Source: Lolium rigidum
Taxonomy: Eukaryota > Streptophyta > Magnoliopsida > Poales > Poaceae
Assembly: GCF_022539505.1 (NCBI RefSeq)
Contig: NC_061512.1
Location: 255,146,510 to 255,210,509 of the forward strand
Length of the DNA: 64,000 bases
Reading direction: 5' to 3'
The notes below the pieces were generated by a model that had not been told where the DNA came from, made no database searches, and saw only the letters and a list, made by a program, of their open reading frames with translations. Shown in pieces: positions 58,701 to 64,000 of the stretch. The position numbers were made by a program, and so were the translations under genes. Positions within the stretch are counted from its first letter, which is position 1; every line of letters begins with the position of its first letter.

Positions 58701-59221
58701 CCTAATATGAACTTGCTTGAGTACGCTCGTACTCATCCCACTCTTAAATCCCAGCTTAGCTATGGAGGCACCGAAGGAGAATCTACCGTGGAACTCGAAT
58801 ACAAAGGAGTCAAGCTGCAACAAGATGAAGAGTTCAAGCAAAGGAGTCAATGAAGTCAACTGCTGCAGCAACTAAAGTGGAAACTTAGACTAGTAATAGA
58901 AGGGAGCCTTTCCCTAATCTTAGCACCTAAGTAGCTAGAATTCTATAGCAAGCCTAGTATATCCGGAGATAGTGATAACAATAAGTTAGACTACGAGTCG
59001 TTCTTCTGGAGCTTTATTTGAAGTTTTACCTCACTGTAAAGTAGGAGGCTGTGTTGATCTTCTGTAAACAGCTTGTGTATCCTTCTATAGACATACCTTG
59101 GACTCGCATATGTTTCTGTTGTACCACTCTGAGGGATGTAATATGAGTGGAACGGTGTTTCACTTATGTTATGTCAACGACTTGTGTACTACACCATGCA
59201 GTGGTACGCTGGGTCACCACA
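52765..59221 (+). repeat. Element D 3' LTR (6,457 bp)
   Basis: Starts CGTAATATCCC where the 5' LTR has TGTAATATCCC; ends GGGTCACCACA. Stretches of more than 1 kb (for example 53000-53800 against 43670-44470) show no difference from the 5' LTR. Differences elsewhere cluster at CAG/CTG/CCGG-like sites. Confidence 0.92.
55274..55890 (+). other. GC-rich gene-like block inside the 3' LTR
   Basis: Counterpart of 45944-46560: TATAAATA at 55274-55281 and an ATG at 55379 opening MEALPSHAVDAIVFPDIYLL, with a stop at 55592-55594. The later codons differ from the 5' copy through small indels at CTG/CAG sites. Confidence 0.45.
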
Positions 59222-59770
59222 GGTTAGTATGATCTTGCCCCATCCAGGCATGGTGCGCCGGTTTGAGAACCGGGCCGTGCACATAGTCCACCAGTGCAGG
59301 GGGCAAGGTAGTGTGTCGTCGATGTAGCCGAGCAGGTAATGGCTCCGGAGCAGCGGGAGGACCTGCGCACGCTAGAAGATGTAGTTCTCCGGCGGCAGCT
59401 TGATGGTGATGAGGTTACCGAAGTGGAATGGTGGTCGCAGCTGGCAAGTCATGACCGGTGAGGGAGTGGACAGGGGCGGTACATGCGTTACCGCGGGCAT
59501 GTGGGCCGCCGGCGTGTTGGCCGGGGGCGTGACTGTAGGGGGCAACAGAGCAGGAACCGTGGGTGCCGCGCTGGAAGCCTAGAGCAGCAACGTGGACGAG
59601 GCCCGCGATTATGAAGCCGACGGCGGATAGGAGAACATCGAGCCTACGCTCAAAGCACCGATCCGCGGCGCTGTCGCAGCGGCTCAATCGATTTTGAGGG
59701 GGAGGAGGGCAACGAGAGAGGCCAAGAGATACCCGTCAGAGGCGAGGCTGTCAGAGGCGGCGCTCGTCAT
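59222..59770 (-). pseudogene. Copia gag, N-terminal part (right of element D)
   Basis: Minus strand from the ATG at 59770 (MTSAASDSLASDGYLLASLV). Pro/Thr/Ala-rich N-terminus, then NLITIKLPPENYIF, RAQVLPLLRSHYLLGYIDD and AWMGQDH at the element D junction. The gag N-terminal signature (LxxxNYxxWR, LLRSxxLxGYIDG) supports Copia. Breaks in frame occur near 59700, 59470 and 59290. With 42879-43437 it forms one gag gene, lacking pol. Confidence 0.8.
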
Positions 59771-59867
59771 GGTGATGGTCGGGAGCGGAAGCGATGGTGG
59801 GTGGCGGCGGTCGCGGGTGAAGGCGGAGGTGGCGGTTGCATAGTTTTTTAGGTGGATCGAATATCAG

Positions 59868-59876
59868 CTGATACCA
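59868..59876 (-). other. Copia primer-binding site
   Basis: Minus-strand TGGTATCAG two bases inside the LTR end; initiator tRNA-Met type. Confidence 0.75.
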
Positions 59877-59878
59877 TA

Positions 59879-60073
59879 TGAAACACGCATGTTGGGGAGG
59901 GGGGAGGGGTGAGAACCGGCACAACCCTGATCGGGTGGCCTATCACATATATTTATAGTGGTGTACAATGGTACAATACAAGTCCAATACCGACACGGTA
60001 TGGTACACAGTAAGGCTACAATACAAAGTCAAACACTCTTTATAAAAGAAAAACTGACAAATCAAGTGTTTCA
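59879..60073 (-). repeat. Copia 5' LTR (195 bp)
   Basis: Begins TGAAACAC and ends GTGTTTCA, giving an 8-base perfect inverted end. A minus-strand TATA-like TTTTATAAAG lies near 60050-60037. Very short for an LTR, as in several grass Copia families. Confidence 0.8.
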
Positions 60074-60094
60074 TATTTATAAGCCCATTGGAAG

Positions 60095-61440
60095 ACTATT
60101 GTCATACTCGCTCGGGTCGTCCCCCTCGAGGGCGACTCGGGGCGGAAACCCTAGCCGCCGCTGTCTTCCCCTCCTCTCCCTCCCTCCTCGTCGTCCCCAG
60201 AGGCCGTCGCCGGCGAAGCCTCGCGTGGCCGGTGATGGGGGCGGCGGGGATCCTCGCGTGATTCCCCGGTGCGGCGGATGGAGGCTAGCCTCCGCACGGG
60301 GGATGGCCCCGACCCGTGGAGGATGTTGGCGGCGCGGCCTCTAGCCGGGTGGGCAGTGATGGCGGCAGCGGTGTGGCCATGATCTGGTGGCGCGGCCTCT
60401 CCTCTTCCTCGTCGCGGCCTCATCGGGCGGGCGGTGTTGGGGGTGGCGGCGCAGACCCGTGGCGGTGCGGTCCTCTCCTTCCGTCCTAGCCTCGGCATCG
60501 CCGGGCCAGCGGTGATGTAGACGGATCTCGTACAGCTCCTCCTCAAGGTCTGGGACCAAGGCACCAAGGGCGGCGGCCCTGGATGGCGGGGACGGCGTCG
60601 ACCTGGTGGCAGGTGGCGGGCGTCTGGTGCCACTGCCCGTGGCACCGCGGTGGTGGTCTTATCTCTCGCTGGAGGAGATCGGCTAATTGTGTGGCTAGCC
60701 GTGGCGGATCTCGCGATCCGTCGCCTAGCTCCCGATGGCGAGGCGCAGCTGCCGGTGAAAGCCGGGCTGGTCTTCGGTCATGGCGGCATGCTTCGTCGTT
60801 ACCTTGTTGAAGGCATTGTCTCTGGAGTCTGTGTTCTTCGCCTGGGCTGCTCCAGGGGAAACCCTAGACCCGGGTCTCCCAGATCGGATGATGGTGGCGC
60901 GCAACACCGTTCTCCCTGTTGGGGGCATAGTTTTTTGGAGCAGACAATGGATGGCGGTAGTGCTGAGGTGGAGCGGTGTGCTTTTGCTGTGTCGGCATCG
61001 TCGAGTCGCCGCGGCATGGTGCAGTGGTGTCTCGGGACGGATGCAGTGTGATGGACTCGCGTAGGATGTTTAAGTCGTCTGGCGCTGTGGCGGCATCGAT
61101 GGCAGACCTGGTATGGTCAATGCGATGATCTCTCTTGAAGATGGAGTCGAGGAAGACGGCGGTAGCAACTCCTAAGGCGTGTGCGTTGGCGTATGCTGAG
61201 AGTCTGCTTGACTGGATGTGCTTCTCATCTGCTATTGGGCGGCATGGGAAGGCATTTGGTTTTTGGTTGATGTGAGTTGGTGAATTGTCACCCCCTTCAT
61301 CCCTCTGTAGGTTTAGCAAGGTGGCTTCAAGTTTGATTTTTTGTATTGCTCTTGTAAGGTGTTGTGAATAATCTAATAAAAAAATCCGTGTGCATCCCTT
61401 GGATGCAGAAGCTGGGGCGATTTTCCCCCATTTCGAAAAA
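60095..61440 (+). mobile_element. Probable non-LTR retroelement (LINE-derived) copy
   Basis: It starts with a GC-rich leader (CTCGGGGCGGAAACCCTAGC near 60132) and has a T/G-rich 3' part. It ends TGAATAATCTAATAAAAAAA near 61365-61383, then GTGTGCATCCCTTGGATGCAG and GGGGCGATTTTCCCCC. This tail recurs, from memory, at the 3' end of non-LTR elements in Pooideae genomes. No reverse transcriptase or endonuclease frame is seen; the ORFs are out-of-frame GC-rich translations. Boundaries are approximate and target duplications were not found. Confidence 0.4.
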
Positions 61441-61933
61441 ATCACCTCCCATTGCACAGCGGCTAGCCATGGCATCTTCTGCGCCACAATCTTCCCCCTC
61501 CTCCTCCTTGCCGTTCTAGTTCTAGCGCGAGCCAAAGAGGATCCGCCAACTTACCGCACCTACTTCATATTTGTCTCGCCGCCGGCCGATGCGGAGGCGA
61601 TGAGCTGAAGCTCGTACAGCGAGTGGCATGAGACATTCCTGCCCAAAAACCCTGACGGCGTCTGGCGAGAAGCGCAGGGTGTGTTCCTACACTGCCGTCT
61701 TCCACAGCTTCGCGGCGCAGCTCACGGAAGCGGAGCTCGCGGCGGTGGCCAAGCTTCCCGGCTTCGTTCGCGCGCTGCCCGACGGCAGGTGCGAGCTCCA
61801 AACGACGCGTTCCTGGGCCAAAACACGGACGGCGGCCAGACCTGGAGCGACACCGGCTTTGGGCACGGAGTTGTCATCGGCATCGTGGACACAGGTATTT
61901 ACGGCAAGCACTCCTCTTTCAGCGACGAAGGCG

Positions 61934-62085
61934 GACGAAGCAAGGAATGAAGTATAAGGGGGGCAATCTTAGTATGAGGGGGCAGAACTAGCTAAAATCA
62001 CACAAATAAGAAGCTGTCATGGCTTATGTTCAAAGGAAAATCATGAGCATGGGGGGCGCAGCCCCCCCCCCTATCTCCGTCCCTG
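61934..62085. mobile_element. hAT-type MITE in subtilase exon (copy 1)
   Basis: About 152 bp, flanked by GAAGGCG (61927-61933 and 62086-62092, 7-8 bp). The left end is worn (GGACGAAGCAAGGAATGAAG) and the right end is TATCTCCGTCCCTG. Strongly similar to copy 2 (AACTAGCTAAAATCACACAA shared). The frame resumes after one duplication copy. Confidence 0.85.
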
Positions 62086-63590
62086 GAAGGCGTCCCAGGG
62101 CCACCAACCAGGTGGAAGGGGAACTGCATGGACTCCGACGCCACCCGGTGCAACCGCAAGCTCGTGGGAGCCAAGTCGTTCACTGGCGATGCTGATCCCC
62201 AAGATGACGATTCTGGCGGCCAGGGAACGCACGTTGCGAGCATCGCCACCGCCAACTTCGTCGAGGGCGCGTCGCTCGACGACGAACTAGGCTTCGGCAC
62301 GGCCGCGGGGATCTCCCCCCATGCGCACGTGGCGATGTACAAGGTGTGCAAAAGAGGAGGCGGCTGCTCCTATTCCAGCCTCACATGCGGCATGGAGGAA
62401 GCCGTCCATGACGGCGTGGACGTCATCAACCTCAGCATCGGCTCTAGCTTGAAGAAGGCCTTCGACCAGGACCCTATAGCGATCGGCGCATTCAACGCGA
62501 TGGCCAAGGGGATCCTTGTGGTCACGTCGGCCGGAAACTATGGCCCCACACCGTACACTCTGTCCAACGATGCCCCCTGGATGCTCAGCGTCGGCGCAGG
62601 CTCCGTCGACCGCCACTTCGAGGCCAAGGTGGAGTACGATCATATAATTTTCGACGGCGAGACCCTTGTGCATAATACGGGTCTGGAGGGCGACTATGGT
62701 GTCGTGGACGGAAACTACTGCGGCAACGACCGCCAGTTAGGCGACATCGCCCACAAGATGATCGTCTGCAGGTTGGTCACGGACGGTTCCCAACGATCCA
62801 TAATCAGGAGGGTCAGGGACTTGGGGGCAGGAGGCGTGATCCTCATCGACGACGTGAGGCACGGCTACACCACGATGCTCACCAAGTTCGACAGGTTCAA
62901 CGTGATCATGGTCAGTGTTTTACATTTTGGCTTTTTTTTGCCACTAGCTGATTTTGCGAAGTCGATGAAATTTCATAGAACAAATTCAAATGTTTCCAAC
63001 GGATTTCAAGTCTGGATATTAAAGTTATTTAGCAAAATTAAATGCAGCCTTAGTTTCTAATTGACTTTAGTTCATACGTTTCTTGCATTAGAATCTTACT
63101 TCCGTGTGTAGAAAATAAGTAAATCTGTAAATGTAGTACGGAGTAATAGCTTTGGGTATGTAGAGTAGTATGAAAACCATATCACTCTTGTGGTAGTGGA
63201 TCTTTTTCTTTTCTTAGATATAGCTAGCTTAGCTTATACGCAAGTCAAAATAATTGTGTGACTAGCAACAAATGATGGAACATGATGGAACAAACTGTTC
63301 AAATTGTACATGATGGAACAAACTAATAAAATTTCTTAGATATAGCTAACTTGCTCATCTCAAAACAGTGTCCGCCTTGCTTGGTCTTTTAATGGAATGT
63401 GCAAGTGCTTTAGCCGTTATATTTTTTCCCCTGATCCAGTGAACAACTTTGTGGGCCGCGACCTCATCCAGAACTATGGAAACTCAACGGCGAGAGTATC
63501 CTTCAATGGTGCCATGATAAACATCACAAATTCACCTACGGTCGCCTACTTCTCCTCGAGAGGCCCGGGCCAATTGAGCAGGGGGCTTCT

Positions 63591-63736
63591 CAGGGACGGA
63601 GCTAGGAATGAAGTATAAAGGGAGCAAAACTAGCTAAAATCACACAAATAAGGAGCTGTTATGGTTTGAGTTCAAAGAAAAATCATGAGCGGGTGGGGGG
63701 GGGCAGCCCCCCTCGTCCCCCCTGTCCCCGTCCCTA
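63591..63736. mobile_element. hAT-type MITE in subtilase exon (copy 2)
   Basis: 146 bp from CAGGGACGGAGCTAGG to CCCCGTCCCTA, with an 8-bp perfect target duplication GGGCTTCT (63583-63590, 63737-63744). Poly-G/poly-C subterminal tracts. The subtilase frame (RGLL followed by KPDVLAPRL) is continuous without it. Confidence 0.9.
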
Positions 63737-64000
63737 GGGCTTCTGAAGCCGGACGTGCTCGCTCCCAGGCTCAACATCATGACTGCCTCTTCAAAACCAA
63801 CAGCTGACGGTTTGTCTCGCAACTTCAGAGTCAAATCCGGCACGTCGATGGCAGCGCTGCACATCACGGGTGTGGTGGCGCTCCTCAAGACTGCTTACCC
63901 GGATTGGTCTCCAGCTGCTCTCAAGTCCGCCATCATGATGATGTCGGCCAATGGGGACAGCACCAGCGGACCCATCCTCGATGAGCAACACAATAACGCA

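Larger units (their letters stand above)
43438..59221 (+). mobile_element. Element D: 15.8-kb LARD-like retroelement
   Basis: Two direct LTRs of about 6.45 kb (43438-49878, 52765-59221) flank an internal region of only 2.9 kb. The primer-binding site matches initiator tRNA-Met (TGGTATCAGAGC, 49881-49892), a purine tract precedes the 3' LTR, and the target duplication is GGTTA. No gag, protease, reverse transcriptase, RNase H or integrase is recognisable. LTRs longer than the interior and no coding capacity are the definition of large retrotransposon derivatives (LARDs, for example Sukkula in Triticeae). The pre-LTR motif CTTCGGGACGAAG points to Gypsy ancestry. Plus orientation. It lies in a Copia gag gene. 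Confidence 0.9.
61469..64000 (+). pseudogene. Subtilisin-like serine protease (SBT family), interrupted, runs off the window
   Basis: Signal-peptide-like IFPLLLLAVLVLARA near 61495, then an I9 inhibitor propeptide (TYRTYFIFVSPPADAEAM near 61553; GEKRRVCSYTAVFHSFAAQL near 61667). The peptidase S8 domain follows: catalytic Asp in GIVDTGIYG (61880), His in GGQGTHVASIA (62215), oxyanion Asn in TSAGNYGP (62530), and Ser in SGTSMAALH (63841). Plant subtilases are secreted to the apoplast and cleave proteins or peptide hormones. Damage: the ATG at 61469 is one base out of frame, a TGA lies near 61605, and there are frame breaks near 61650 and 61805. Two MITEs sit in exons. A 0.5-kb intron runs about 62910-63440, with junctions not resolved. 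The C-terminus lies beyond 64000. All triad residues are still present. Confidence 0.85.

Noticed and set aside
60151..61535. Several long ORFs on both strands in the GC-rich block
   Set aside because: They overlap in many frames, are Arg/Pro/Gly-rich and contain no domain; the block ends like a non-LTR retroelement.
1..64000. CRISPR arrays, riboswitches, bacterial operons or viral integrations
   Set aside because: No regularly spaced repeats of that kind; gene structure (introns, nuclear tRNA without CCA, plant transposons) is eukaryotic throughout.

Overview
The window is plant nuclear DNA from a grass, most likely a Pooideae species (Triticeae or the Lolium/Festuca group). Evidence is the nested long-terminal-repeat (LTR) retrotransposons with TGATACGTCC-type LTR ends and tRNA-Asp-type primer sites, the Stowaway, PIF/Harbinger, hAT, Mutator and CACTA remains, and GC-rich monocot-style genes. 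There is no operon structure, CRISPR array or prokaryotic feature.

Layout. 1-340: broken XS-type zinc-finger fragment. 953-22466: nest of retroelements. Element C (Gypsy, minus, 3'-truncated) is split by element A (Gypsy, plus, complete, 3219-12910, target duplication ATGTC). Next come element B (Gypsy gag plus 3' LTR, pol deleted), an LTR fragment, and element E (non-autonomous Gypsy, minus). E's ORF is split by a 1.67-kb Mutator-like element carrying a piece of a PHYTOCHROME KINASE SUBSTRATE-like gene. E itself sits inside a PIF/Harbinger transposase (22467-24015). 24019-36850: gene island with a PUX7-like UBA/UAS/UBX gene, tRNA-Pro(UGG), MCM10 (nine exons, 424 aa) and SKP1 (two exons, 163 aa, minus). 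36853-40190: a candidate minus-strand gene or relic I cannot name. 41700-43437: a CACTA-type DUF4216 ORF, then a Copia gag fragment. 43438-59221: element D, a 15.8-kb retroelement with two 6.4-kb LTRs around a 2.9-kb internal region without a recognisable gene, flanked by GGTTA, inserted into the Copia gag. 59222-60073: the rest of the Copia gag and its 195-bp LTR. 60095-61440: probable non-LTR retroelement tail. 61469-64000: a subtilase pseudogene with two related hAT-type MITEs in its exons, running off the end.

The host genes are ordinary housekeeping functions: CDC48 adaptor, translation, DNA replication, SCF ubiquitin ligase. They are not functionally linked. The interest lies in the mobile layer: D is LARD-like, A combines gag-protease with a second ORF behind an internal LTR-like segment, and the Mutator element has captured a light-signalling gene.

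A caution runs through the window. Differences between the paired LTRs of A and D, and most frame breaks in transposon ORFs, fall at CAG/CTG/CCGG-type trinucleotides as indels and swaps. Long AT-rich stretches are identical, and MCM10, SKP1 and the UBX gene join without a frame break. This looks like systematic base-calling error at methylated CHG sites, so frameshifts in the transposons should not be read uncritically as biological decay.
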